From: an uncultured Eggerthellaceae bacterium
GTDB taxonomy: Bacteria; Actinomycetota; Coriobacteriia; Coriobacteriales; Eggerthellaceae
Length of the DNA: 64,000 nt
Direction: 5' to 3'
Assembly: GCA_910588095.1 (NCBI GenBank)
Contig: CAJUQH010000004.1
Location: 62,001 to 126,000, forward strand
Shown here: positions 49,743 through 58,630 of the stretch, one piece after another
How the letters are laid out: the number at the start of each line of letters is the position of its first letter
Position numbering within the stretch: position 1 is the stretch's first letter
Translations under genes and position numbers: made by a program
Notes under the pieces: generated by a model
Database searches by the model: none
Told to the model about the DNA's origin: nothing
Seen by the model: the letters and a program-made list of their open reading frames with translations, nothing else

Positions 49743-50513
49743 CTACAGCGCTTCCTTCACTATCTGGATGAACGAGGCGGCCTTGAGCGACGCGCCGCCG
49801 ATGAGGCCGCCGTCGATGTCGGCTTCGGCCAGAAGCAGCGCGGCGTTGCCCTCGTTCATGGAGCCGCCGTACAGCACGCGCATGGCGTCGGCAGCTTCGG
49901 CGCCGTAGAGCCCGGCCAGCGTCTCGCGGATGGCCGCGCACACCTCCTGGGCCTGCTCGGGCGTGGCGGTGCGGCCGGTGCCGATGGCCCAGATGGGCTC
50001 GTAGGCCACCACCGAGCGACGGGCGTCAGCCTCGTCGATGCCCGCGAACGCAGCCTCCACCTGCGCCTTGACGTAGGCCAGGTAGGTGCCGTCGTCGCGC
50101 ACCGCTAGCGACTCGCCCACGCACACGATGGGCGCCAGGCCGCCGGCCAGCAGCGCCTTGGCCTTCTTGTTCACGTCCTCGTTCGTCTCGCCGAACAGCG
50201 TGCGGCGCTCGGAATGGCCGACGATGCACCAGGCGCAGCCCACTTCCTTGAGCATGGGCACCGATATCTCGCCCGTGAACGCGCCCGACGCCTCCCAATA
50301 GACGTTCTGGGCGCTCAGGCCCACCTTGCGCTTGTCGAACTCGAACACGGTCTTGACCGGCTTCAGGTCGATGTAGGGCGGGCATACCACCACGTCCACG
50401 GTCTCGACCCAGTCGTCGTAGAAGCCGTTGGATATCTCCTGAGCCAGCACGACTGCCTCGCCGTAGGTCTCGTTCATCTTCCAGTTGCCTGCAATGAGGG
50501 TCTTGCGTGCCAT
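49743..50513 (-). CDS. tpiA: triosephosphate isomerase
   Basis: A 256-residue TIM barrel. The start MARKTLIAGNWKMNETYGEA has the catalytic Lys, GHSERRTLFGE the catalytic His, and VVAYEPIWAIGTGRTA the catalytic Glu. It interconverts dihydroxyacetone phosphate and glyceraldehyde-3-phosphate. The ATG at 50513 is the family start; the frame upstream is not coding. Third gene of the gap-pgk-tpiA-gpmI operon. Confidence 0.98.
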   Translation of the reverse strand: MARKTLIAGNWKMNETYGEAVVLAQEISNGFYDDWVETVDVVVCPPYIDLKPVKTVFEFDKRKVGLSAQNVYWEASGAFTGEISVPMLKEVGCAWCIVGHSERRTLFGETNEDVNKKAKALLAGGLAPIVCVGESLAVRDDGTYLAYVKAQVEAAFAGIDEADARRSVVAYEPIWAIGTGRTATPEQAQEVCAAIRETLAGLYGAEAADAMRVLYGGSMNEGNAALLLAEADIDGGLIGGASLKAASFIQIVKEAL

Positions 50514-50647
50514 GGTCGTCAATCCTTTCGCTCGGGTCTCTCTTGTCTTCGGGCGAAGCGCTGCGCTGGACGCGCAACGGTCGCAGCGTGCAGCCATGCG
50601 GCCTTCGTGCCGCAAGCGCACGCGCTAAGGCCGCGCCAGCAGGCGCT

Positions 50648-51838
50648 CTAGCGCCTCAGCGCCTCCACGCCGGGAAGGGCCTCGCCCTGCACCAGCTCCA
50701 TCGACGCCCCGCCGCCGGTGGAGATGAAGGTCATCTTCTCAGCCAGGTCGAACTTGTTCACCGCCGCCACCGAGTCGCCGCCGCCGATGATGGTGTCGGC
50801 CGCCTCGTTGGCCGCGACCGCGTCGGCCACCGCCTTCGTGCCCGCCTCGAACGACGGCATCTCGAACACGCCCATGGGGCCATTCCAGAACACGCTGGCC
50901 GCGTCGGCGATGGCGCTGGCGTAGAGCTGCGCCGTCTCGGGCCCGATGTCGAGCCCCATCATGCCCTCGGGCATGGCGCTGGCCGCCACCACCTCGGTGC
51001 GCGCATCGTTCGCGAAGGCATCGGCCACCACCACGTCCACAGGCAGCAGCATCTTGACGCCCTTGGTCTCGGCCTTCGCAAGCATATCGCGCGCGGCGTC
51101 CACCCAGTCGTCCTCCTTCAGCGACGTTCCCACGCTGTAACCCTGGGCCAACAGGAACGTGAAGCACATGCCGCCGCCGATGATGAGCGCGTCGGCCTTG
51201 TCCATGAGGGCGTCGATGACCTTTATCTTGTCGGACACCTTCGAGCCGCCGAGGATCGCCACGAACGGCCGCTTCGGGTCGTCCAGCATGCCGGTGAGCG
51301 TGCTCACCTCGCGCTGCATGAGGTAGCCCGCGTACGACGGCAGCAGCGCCGCCACGCCAGCCGTGGAGGCATGGGCGCGATGCGCGGTGCCGAAGGCGTC
51401 GTTCACGTACGCATCGGCCAGGGCAGCCAGCGCCTCGGCGAAGGCCGGGTCATTCTTCTTCTCGCGTTTGTCGAAGCGCACGTTCTCCAGCAGCACCACG
51501 TCGCCAGGCTCCATGGCATCGACGACCTCCTGGGCGCCCTCGCCCACAACCTCGGTGCTGAGCACGATGTCGCGCCCCAGCAGCTCCTGCAGGCGGCGCG
51601 CCACCGGGCCCAGGCTGAAGGCCTCCTCGTAGCCTTCGCCCGCCGGTCGGCCACGATGGCTCACGAGCACCACCTTGGCGCCGTCGTCCAGCAGCTTGCT
51701 CAGGGTAGGCAGCGCCGCGCGCAGGCGCGTGTCGTCGGTGACGTTGCCCGCGTCATCCACGGGGGCGTTGAAATCCACGCGCACGAGCACGCGCTTGCCC
51801 TGCGCGTCCAGCTCGTCGATGCTCCGAATGTCAGCCAT
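50648..51838 (-). CDS. pgk: phosphoglycerate kinase
   Basis: A 396-residue glycolytic kinase producing ATP from 1,3-bisphosphoglycerate. RVLVRVDFNAPVDDAG lies near the start, LVSHRGRPAGE near 60, AILGGSKVSDKI near 190, and the ATP-site GGGDSVAAV near the C-terminus. Second gene of the operon; the 197 bases between it and gap hold a long folded element. Confidence 0.98.
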   Translation of the reverse strand: MADIRSIDELDAQGKRVLVRVDFNAPVDDAGNVTDDTRLRAALPTLSKLLDDGAKVVLVSHRGRPAGEGYEEAFSLGPVARRLQELLGRDIVLSTEVVGEGAQEVVDAMEPGDVVLLENVRFDKREKKNDPAFAEALAALADAYVNDAFGTAHRAHASTAGVAALLPSYAGYLMQREVSTLTGMLDDPKRPFVAILGGSKVSDKIKVIDALMDKADALIIGGGMCFTFLLAQGYSVGTSLKEDDWVDAARDMLAKAETKGVKMLLPVDVVVADAFANDARTEVVAASAMPEGMMGLDIGPETAQLYASAIADAASVFWNGPMGVFEMPSFEAGTKAVADAVAANEAADTIIGGGDSVAAVNKFDLAEKMTFISTGGGASMELVQGEALPGVEALRR

Positions 51839-51890
51839 CAGCCAATTCCTTTCGATTCAAAAGATTCCGAGGTTGGGTATCGGACAGCGA

Positions 51891-51992
51891 GAAGCCCCGA
51901 GGTGCCCGAGATTTCCGTGAAGGCTCGGCGAAGCGTACCTCGTGGTACGCGAGCCGAACCTGGAACGGCAAGGTCGGGTGCATCGGGGCTTC
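51891..51992 (-). repeat. long nested inverted repeat between gap and pgk
   Basis: Outer arms GAAGCCCCGA/TCGGGGCTTC (51891-51900, 51983-51992), then CCCGA/TCGGG, then GGCTCG/CGAGCC, then the inner hairpin GCGTACC-TCGT-GGTACGC (51933-51950). The transcript would fold into one long stem-loop of about 100 bases: an mRNA processing or attenuation site, or a dispersed intergenic repeat. Confidence 0.7.
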
Positions 51993-52035
51993 GTAGCGGC
52001 AGCTTCATCCGCTCGTCGCGTCAGTGCGAGCGGGG

Positions 52036-53037
52036 CTAAAGAAGGATCTTCACGAGGTCCTTCACGCGGTTGCTGTAGCCCCACTCGTTGTCGTACCAGC
52101 TCACGCATTTGACGAAGTTGCCCTCGCCGCCCATTACCATGGTCAGCTTCGAGTCGAAGATGGACGAATGGTCGTTATGCACGATGTCGATGGACACGAT
52201 GGGGTCTTCGGTGTACTCCAGGATGCCCTTCAGCGGGCCCTCGGCCGCAGCCTTCATGGCGGCGTTGATCTCGTCGACGGTCACGTCGCGCTCGAGCTCC
52301 ACGGTCAGGTCGACCATCGAGCCGTCGGGGGTGGGAACGCGGGTGGCGAAGCCGTCCAGCTTGCCCTTCAGCTCGGGCAGCACCAGGGCCACCGCGCGGG
52401 CGGCGCCGGTGGTGGTGGGGATCATGGACATGGCGGCCGCGCGGGCACGGCGCAGGTCCTTGTGGGGCAGGTCGAGGATCTTCTGGTCGTTGGTGTAGGA
52501 GTGGATGGTGTTCATGAAGCCGCGCTTGATGCCGAAGCTGTCCAGCAGCACCTTGGCGAACGGCGCCAGGCAGTTGGTGGTGCACGAGGCGTTGGAGATG
52601 ATGTTGTGCTTCTCCGGATCGTACAGGTCGTCGTTGACGCCCATGACGATGGTGATGTCCTCGTTCTTGGCAGGGGCGGAGATGATCACCTTCTTGGCAC
52701 CGGCGTCGATGTGCTGCTTGGCCAGGTTGGCGTCGGTGAAGAAGCCCGTGGACTCCACCACCACGTCGACGCCCAGCTCGCCCCAAGGCAGGTTCTTGGG
52801 CTCGCGGTCGGAAAGCACCTTCACGGCATGGCCGTCGGCGATGAAGCCATCGTCGGTGACCAGCACCTCGTCGAAGGCGCGGCCATGGATGGAATCGTAC
52901 TTCAGCAGATGGGCGAGAGCCTTCACGTCGCCCAGGTCGTTGACGGCAACAACCTCGATGTCAGGGTCGTTCACCATAGCGCGGAACGCCAAGCGGCCGA
53001 TGCGACCGAAACCGTTGATGCCTACTTTCGTTGCCAT
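52036..53037 (-). CDS. gap: glyceraldehyde-3-phosphate dehydrogenase, type I
   Basis: A 333-residue enzyme of glycolysis. KVGINGFGRIGRLAFRA is the NAD site, SNASCTTNCLAPFAK carries the catalytic Cys, and WYDNEWGYSNR lies near the end. First gene of the glycolytic operon. The ATG at 53037 follows GAAAGGAAA. Confidence 0.98.
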   Translation of the reverse strand: MATKVGINGFGRIGRLAFRAMVNDPDIEVVAVNDLGDVKALAHLLKYDSIHGRAFDEVLVTDDGFIADGHAVKVLSDREPKNLPWGELGVDVVVESTGFFTDANLAKQHIDAGAKKVIISAPAKNEDITIVMGVNDDLYDPEKHNIISNASCTTNCLAPFAKVLLDSFGIKRGFMNTIHSYTNDQKILDLPHKDLRRARAAAMSMIPTTTGAARAVALVLPELKGKLDGFATRVPTPDGSMVDLTVELERDVTVDEINAAMKAAAEGPLKGILEYTEDPIVSIDIVHNDHSSIFDSKLTMVMGGEGNFVKCVSWYDNEWGYSNRVKDLVKILL

Positions 53038-53244
53038 GTGTTTTCCTTTCGAGAAGAACCTGCTCGTATATGCCAAAGCACGGCCAGTTTACCACGGAAC
53101 ATCGCCCGCACGACGCCGTGCTGCGCGACCATGCCCTTTCTGCGGATTGAATGGGAGCGCGTCTGACGCATCGACAATGGTCACAAGGATGAGGGCTATA
53201 TGACATCTCGATGATTCATCTTCCCCCAAACGATGGATCCGTGG

Positions 53245-53318
53245 TATAAATAATCGTGCCGGTGTGCTAGCAATAGCACGATGGCTCCAAACTGGCGAGG
53301 GTGCTCCCTCGCTTTTTT
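53245..53318 (+). ncRNA. candidate plus-strand small RNA
   Basis: Between gap and whiA (both minus) the plus strand carries TATAAAT (53245-53251) as a possible -10. It is followed by a hairpin GTGCTA-GCAA-TAGCAC (53264-53279) and then a textbook terminator GCGAGGG-TGCT-CCCTCGC plus six T (53295-53318). No plus-strand gene lies upstream for 2.5 kb or more, so the terminator needs its own transcript, about 60 bases long. No coding frame was seen; no family is recognised. Confidence 0.5.
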
Positions 53319-53333
53319 CTAGCAAATTTTCCG

Positions 53334-54266
53334 CTACCCCAGGGCCTCCTTCGCCATCTGCTCCAAGCGGCGCACGCGGTGGTTGATGGCCGACTTCGAA
53401 AGCGGCGGGTCGGAAAGCTCGCCCAGCTCCTTCATCGAAGCGTCGGGGTGCTGCACCCGCAGGCGGATGAACTCCTGCAGCGCAGGCGGCAGGTCGGCCA
53501 TGCCGTAGTGCTCCACCACCGTGCGGATGGTGACTATCTGGTCCACGGCGGCGTTGCTGGCCTTCTTCTGGTTGGCCATCTCGGCGTTGGTCAGGCGGTT
53601 CACGTCGTTGCGCACGCTCTTGACCACCCGCTCCTCCTCCATCACCAGCGCCGCGTGATGCGCGCCGGTGTAGGCCAGGAACTCCAGGATGGCGTTGCCG
53701 CTCTTCAGGTACACCATGTACGAGCTGCGCCGCTGCATGATGCGGGCGTTGATGCCCTTCTCGGCCATGAGGCCCACCAGGCCGCGCGCCAGCTCCTCGG
53801 TCTCCACGATGACCTCGAAGTGGAAGTCGCTGCGGGGGTGCGATATGAAGCCCGACCCCAGGAACGCCCCGCGCAGGTACGCCGCCGCGCAGCATTGCTT
53901 CGCCACCAGCGCAGGCTCGATGCCCAGCACCAGGCCCCCTTCGGCGCTGAGCACGCCCAGGTCGACCAGGGCCGCGGCCAGGCGCGGCTGGTCGGGCACC
54001 TCTATGAGGAAGTTCGGCGTCTTATGCAGCACGCTGCGGCGCATGGTGAGCTCGGTCTTGAGGTCGTAGAGCCCGTGCAGCAGCCGCGTGACCAGGCGCG
54101 CCACCCCGGGCACGTCGGTGGCCACCTCCATGCGGTAGGCACCGGGGCCGCTCACGAACAGCGTGCCCTCGATGCGCACGAGGGCCGCCAGCGTGGCGCG
54201 CTCGCAATGGGAGCACTCCGGCGGCACATGGGCCATCTCTTCTTTGACGTCGGAGGTGAAGGACAT
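53334..54266 (-). CDS. whiA: sporulation/cell division regulator WhiA
   Basis: A 310-residue protein with a LAGLIDADG-like N-terminal domain (AAYLRGAFLGSGFISHP near 130-146) and a C-terminal helix-turn-helix (LPPALQEFIRLRVQHPDASMKELGELSDPPLSKSAINHR region, about 257-295). In actinobacteria it regulates cell division, and in other Gram-positives it affects division without controlling many genes. A GAGGAGG site precedes the ATG. It closes the uvrC-rapZ-yvcK-whiA block. Confidence 0.96.
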   Translation of the reverse strand: MSFTSDVKEEMAHVPPECSHCERATLAALVRIEGTLFVSGPGAYRMEVATDVPGVARLVTRLLHGLYDLKTELTMRRSVLHKTPNFLIEVPDQPRLAAALVDLGVLSAEGGLVLGIEPALVAKQCCAAAYLRGAFLGSGFISHPRSDFHFEVIVETEELARGLVGLMAEKGINARIMQRRSSYMVYLKSGNAILEFLAYTGAHHAALVMEEERVVKSVRNDVNRLTNAEMANQKKASNAAVDQIVTIRTVVEHYGMADLPPALQEFIRLRVQHPDASMKELGELSDPPLSKSAINHRVRRLEQMAKEALG

Positions 54267-54341
54267 GGGCGGCCTCCTCGGCGTTGCGGCGGTCAGGGAC
54301 GGGCAGGTCGGGAACAGGGGCGGAACGCGGCGGCTCGCAGG

Positions 54342-55493
54342 CTAGCAGCTCTTGCGCGCCTGCGAGAGCTTTATCACCTGCAGGAACGCCTCGCGCATGG
54401 CCCGGGACGAATGCCAGGTGGGGCGCTCGGCATCCACCAGGTCGCGCGCCAGCACGATGGGGCCGAGCGCCTGGATGGCCATGACATCCTGGTAGTCGAT
54501 GGCCACGGGGCGCACGCTGGCGGCAAGGCGGTAGTCCTCCAGGTCGGCCGTGGAGGCATGCTCGGAGCCTTCCCCAGCTAGGGCGTTGAACGTGCCCGTG
54601 GCGGGGCTGTCGGCGCGCAGGGGCACCGCGGAATGCACCAGCACGTAGTCGAGCAGGCCCTCCATGCCGTGGTCGAGCAGCGCCTGCACGTGCTCGCGGG
54701 CGGTCAGGCCCCAGGTCTCGCCCTGGGTGTCGGCCAGCGAGCACACGAACAGCACGTGGGCGCGCGAGCCGCGGATGGCCTCCACCACGCCCGGCACCAG
54801 CAGGTTGGGGATGATGGAAGTGAACAGCGAGCCGGGCCCCAGCACGATGAGATCGGCATCGCGCAGCGCCTGGAGCGCAGGCTCGTAGGCGGTTATGGGG
54901 CCGTGCCCCGCATCGGGCAGCAGCCGCACGCGCTCGAGCGCCGTCTTGGAGTGGCACGCCACGGCCTGGCCGTCGAGCAGCCGCCCGTCGCGGGTGACCG
55001 CCTCGAGCACCACGTGGTCGAGGGTGGAGGGGTGCACGTGCCCTTGCGCGCCCAGCAGCCGCTCGCAGATGGCGATGGCCTCGGGGAACGACCCGCAGGC
55101 GTCTTCGAGCGCAGCCAGCAGCAGGTTGCCCAGCGCGTGGTCGCGCGCCACGGCGAAGCGGTACTTGAACGCGCGCACGAGCGGGTCCTGCGGGTCGCGC
55201 GCGAAGGCGGCTATGCACTTGCGTATGTCGCCCGGCGGCGTGACGTCGGCCTCCTCGCGCAGGATGCCGGTAGAGCCGCCATCGTCGGCCATGGCCACCA
55301 CGGCGCTCGTCTCCACCTGCAACGAAAGCAGCGTGCGGATGGACATGGGGCTGCCCGTGCCGCCGCCCACCACCACGGCGCGCAGGCCGCGGGTGTCCAC
55401 GCCGCGCATATCCAGCGCGCCGGGCTCGCTGGCCAGTGCCTCGAAGGACAGCGTGGCCGACTTGTCCACATGGAAGGGGTGCTTCACCGCCAT
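54342..55493 (-). CDS. yvcK: YvcK/CofD-like gluconeogenesis factor
   Basis: A 383-residue protein. The motif VVVGGGTGSPMSIRTLL near residue 40 binds a UDP-sugar, MADDGGSTGILREE follows near 70, and GPGSLFTSIIPNL near 220 is also diagnostic. YvcK is needed for growth on non-glycolytic carbon sources and for cell-wall precursor control. The start at 55493 (ATG) has GGAAGG nine bases upstream; a GTG at 55499 is too close. It follows rapZ by 15 bases. Confidence 0.95.
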   Translation of the reverse strand: MAVKHPFHVDKSATLSFEALASEPGALDMRGVDTRGLRAVVVGGGTGSPMSIRTLLSLQVETSAVVAMADDGGSTGILREEADVTPPGDIRKCIAAFARDPQDPLVRAFKYRFAVARDHALGNLLLAALEDACGSFPEAIAICERLLGAQGHVHPSTLDHVVLEAVTRDGRLLDGQAVACHSKTALERVRLLPDAGHGPITAYEPALQALRDADLIVLGPGSLFTSIIPNLLVPGVVEAIRGSRAHVLFVCSLADTQGETWGLTAREHVQALLDHGMEGLLDYVLVHSAVPLRADSPATGTFNALAGEGSEHASTADLEDYRLAASVRPVAIDYQDVMAIQALGPIVLARDLVDAERPTWHSSRAMREAFLQVIKLSQARKSC

Positions 55494-55508
55494 GGCCACC
55501 GGCCTTCC

Positions 55509-56432
55509 CTACTTCTCGGCCAGCTTGAGGTCGCGATGCGCCACGCTCACGCGGTAGCCCTTGGTCTTCAGGTAGTCTCCGGTCGACTCCGCCAGCGCCA
55601 CGCTGCGGTGCTGGCCGCCGGTGCAGCCCACGGCTATGGCCAGCTGCTGCTTGCCCTCGGCCACGTAGCCGGGCATGACCACGTCGAGCAGGTCGTGCCA
55701 GCGCTGGTTGAACTCTATGGTCTCGTCGCGCAGCATGACGAAGTCGCGCACGGGAGCGTCGAGCCCGGTCAGGGGGCGCAGGTCCTCGTCGTAGTAGGGG
55801 TTCGGCAGGAAGCGCACGTCCATGACCAGGTCGGCGTCGGTGGGTGCGCCGTGCTTGAACCCGAAGGAGTACACCGTCACGGCCAGGCCCTTCCGCACGT
55901 TCTCGGCACCGAACAGCGACCGGATGGTGGTGCGCAGCTTCTGGGGCATCATGTCGGTGGTGTTGATGCGGTGGTCGGCGCTGTCGCGGAAGCGGCTCAG
56001 CAGCTCGCGCTCGCGGGCGATGCCCTGGGCGATGGAGGTGCCGTCAGCGCACATGGGGTGGCGGCGGCGCGAGCTCTTGTACCGAGCCACCAGCTTCTCG
56101 TCGTCGGCGTCGAGGAAGAACATCGTGTAGCGGATGCCGCGGTCGGTGAGCGCCTGCAGCTCGTCGCCCAGCGTGCCGAAGAAGTCGCCGTTGCGGGCGT
56201 CGCACACCACGGCCAGGCGCTGGGGCGCGTCGGGGTCGGGGGCGGCAGCACCGCGCACGCCGGTGGTGCGGCGCAGGTCGACCAGGCTGCCGATGAGGTT
56301 CGAGGGCAGGTTGTCCACGCAGAAGTAGCCCAGGTCCTCGAACACGTGCATGGCCTCGGTGCGGCCGGCCCCGCTCATGCCAGTGACTATGACCAGGTCG
56401 GGCATCGTCTCGTTCTGAACTTCATCGCTCAT
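55509..56432 (-). CDS. rapZ: RNase adapter/nucleotide-binding protein RapZ
   Basis: A 307-residue protein. Walker A is GMSGAGRTEA (about residue 18), where the usual Lys is Arg in this group, then CVDNLPSNLI, and near the C-terminus GCTGGQHRSVA, the phosphate-binding loop of the effector domain. In E. coli RapZ directs cleavage of a small RNA that controls cell-wall sugar synthesis; in Gram-positives the homologue YvcJ has a nucleotide-binding role tied to YvcK. Lies 12 bases after uvrC. Confidence 0.95.
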   Translation of the reverse strand: MSDEVQNETMPDLVIVTGMSGAGRTEAMHVFEDLGYFCVDNLPSNLIGSLVDLRRTTGVRGAAAPDPDAPQRLAVVCDARNGDFFGTLGDELQALTDRGIRYTMFFLDADDEKLVARYKSSRRRHPMCADGTSIAQGIARERELLSRFRDSADHRINTTDMMPQKLRTTIRSLFGAENVRKGLAVTVYSFGFKHGAPTDADLVMDVRFLPNPYYDEDLRPLTGLDAPVRDFVMLRDETIEFNQRWHDLLDVVMPGYVAEGKQQLAIAVGCTGGQHRSVALAESTGDYLKTKGYRVSVAHRDLKLAEK

Positions 56433-56444
56433 GGGCGCGGCCTT

Positions 56445-58472
56445 TCATTCCGGGTTGCTCATCGCATTATACTGCGCCAGCACGGCCACCAGCTCCTCCG
56501 CCACGTCGTCGGGAACCACGCGGGCGGCTTTGATGTCGTCGAGGCTGGCCGCCTTCAGGCTCTTGAACGACTTGAAGTGCCTCATGAGGGCCTTCTTGCG
56601 CACCGGACCCAGGCCCGGCACCTCGTCGAGGATGGACGCCGTCATGCCCTTGCCGCGCAGCTCGCGGTGGAACGTGATGGCGAAGCGGTGGGCCTCGTCG
56701 CGCACCTGCTTCACCAGGTACAGGCTAGCCGAGCCGCCGGGCAGCACCACTGGGCCGGTGTCCTGCCAGGGCACGAACAGCTCCTCGTCACGCTTGGCCA
56801 GGCCGCACACCGCTATGTCGTCGATGCCCATCTCGTCGAACATGGCCAGCACCGCGGTGAGCTGCGGCTTGCCGCCGTCGAGGATGATGAGGTCGGGCTT
56901 GCTGCCGAAGCGCTCGTCGGCCATGCGCTCGGGGGCGTAGCGGCGGCGCATGACCTCCTGCATGGACAGGAAGTCGTTGGCCTCGGTGAGCGGGGTCTTT
57001 ATCTTGAAGCGGCGGTACTGGTTCTTGTCGGGCTTGCCCGCCGTGAACACCACCATGGACGCCACGGTGTAGGAGCCATGGATGGTGGATATGTCGAAGC
57101 ACTCGATGCGCATGGGCGGCGCGTCCAGCGCGAGCGCGCTCTCGAGCTGCAGCAGCGCGTTGTTGATGCGCTTGTCGTCGTAGTTGGTGCGCACCTTGTA
57201 GCGCATCAGGGTGTGCTTGGCGTTCGTCTCGGCCATGGCCACCAGCTCGGCCTTCTCGCCTTTCTGCGGCGCGGTGAAGCGCACCTTGGCGCCGTGGGCG
57301 CTGGCCAGCTTCGCCGTGAGCCATTCCTGCATGACCTCGACATCGTCAGGCAGCTCGCGCACGATGACCTCATGGGGGATGCTGGTGGTGGTGTCGTAGT
57401 AGCGCAGCAGGAAGTTGTGCAGCAGGTCTTGGTCGGGCACGTCGGTGCCGCGGTTGAGCACGAACTCGTTGGAGTTGATGATGCGCCCCTCGCGCACCAT
57501 GAACACGTGCACGCCGGCCACCGTCTCCTCGCGGAAGAACCCGATGACGTCGGCGTCCAGGTGGCGGGTGGAGACGGCATGCTGCTTGTCGGCGAGCGAG
57601 GCGATGGTGTCGATGCGCGCCTTGATGCGGGCCGCGCGCTCGAAGTCGAGCTCGGCCGCGGCGTCGGACATCTCAGCCGTGAGCTCGTCGACGAACTCGG
57701 CGTGGTTGCCGTTGAGGAAGCGCTCGATGCGGCGCACGTTCTCGGCGTAGGCCTCGGGGGCTATCTGGCCGCAGCACGCCCCCGGTCCCAAGCCCACATG
57801 GGCGTCGAAGCAGGGCTTTATGGAGCCGTCGGGCGACAGGAACGTGGCCATCGACGGTGCCTCGCCCGCGGCCGCCGCCTTCTGCAGCTTGCGGTTGAGG
57901 GCGCGCCAGTCGGCGCACGAGCAGGCGCACAGCGGCACCACGCGCCGGGCGATGTCCACCATGCGCCGGGCGGCCCGCGAATCGGTGTAGGGGCCGAAGT
58001 AGCGCGTGTCGGGCCGGTGCTTCTCGCGCGTGTACTTTATGGCGGGGTACACGTCGCCTTTGGTTATGGCGATGAACGGGTAGCTCTTGTCGTCCTTGAA
58101 GTCGGCGTTGAAGTAAGGCACGTGCTGGTTTATGAGGTTCTTCTCCAGCACCAGCGACTCGTGCTCGTTGGTCGTGACCAGGTACTCGAAGGAATGTATC
58201 TGCTCGACGAGCAGCGGTATCTTCACGCGCTCGTCCTGGAAGTTGACGTACTGGCGCATGCGGGCGCGCAGCTGCTTGGCCTTGCCCACGTAGATGACGT
58301 CGCCCTGGGCGTCCTTCCACAGGTACACGCCCGGCTCGGTGGGCACGGAGTTCAGCTCGCGCTTGATGCGGGCGAGCTTCTGCTCCTGGGTCTCGGGCTG
58401 GGCCGGGCTGCCAGAGGCGCCGGAAGGCTGGATGCCCTCAGGCGCGTCGAGGTGGAGAGGCTGCGTGGTCAT
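56445..58472 (-). CDS. uvrC: excinuclease ABC subunit C
   Basis: A 675-residue repair endonuclease: GIY-YIG nuclease domain (PGVYLWKDAQGDVIYVGKAK, about 44-63), a central UvrB-binding UVR motif, an RNase H-like second nuclease domain (ECFDISTIHGSYTVASMVVF, about 455), and a C-terminal double HhH region (VPGLGPVRKKALMRHF). It cuts both sides of DNA lesions with UvrB. First gene of the conserved block, divergent from gdhA. Confidence 0.97.
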   Translation of the reverse strand: MTTQPLHLDAPEGIQPSGASGSPAQPETQEQKLARIKRELNSVPTEPGVYLWKDAQGDVIYVGKAKQLRARMRQYVNFQDERVKIPLLVEQIHSFEYLVTTNEHESLVLEKNLINQHVPYFNADFKDDKSYPFIAITKGDVYPAIKYTREKHRPDTRYFGPYTDSRAARRMVDIARRVVPLCACSCADWRALNRKLQKAAAAGEAPSMATFLSPDGSIKPCFDAHVGLGPGACCGQIAPEAYAENVRRIERFLNGNHAEFVDELTAEMSDAAAELDFERAARIKARIDTIASLADKQHAVSTRHLDADVIGFFREETVAGVHVFMVREGRIINSNEFVLNRGTDVPDQDLLHNFLLRYYDTTTSIPHEVIVRELPDDVEVMQEWLTAKLASAHGAKVRFTAPQKGEKAELVAMAETNAKHTLMRYKVRTNYDDKRINNALLQLESALALDAPPMRIECFDISTIHGSYTVASMVVFTAGKPDKNQYRRFKIKTPLTEANDFLSMQEVMRRRYAPERMADERFGSKPDLIILDGGKPQLTAVLAMFDEMGIDDIAVCGLAKRDEELFVPWQDTGPVVLPGGSASLYLVKQVRDEAHRFAITFHRELRGKGMTASILDEVPGLGPVRKKALMRHFKSFKSLKAASLDDIKAARVVPDDVAEELVAVLAQYNAMSNPE

Positions 58473-58630
58473 GGGACGAGTTTACCATCCGCAGCGCCCC
58501 TGCGCCGCTCGTGCGCGGCTTTGTTTCGGGCGAGTTAAAAGAGCCTGCGCGCGACTTGGGCGGCGGTATCATAGCCAGCAACAGCACAGGGGGCTTCCCC
58601 TGAGTCCACCGTTTCCAAGGAGGTCCGACC

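Noticed and set aside
54633..58538. A 1301-codon open frame on the plus strand opposite yvcK, rapZ and uvrC, rich in His/Gly/Arg/Val
   Set aside because: It is the antisense of well-supported genes; such long shadows are expected at this GC content, and it has no domain or ribosome site.
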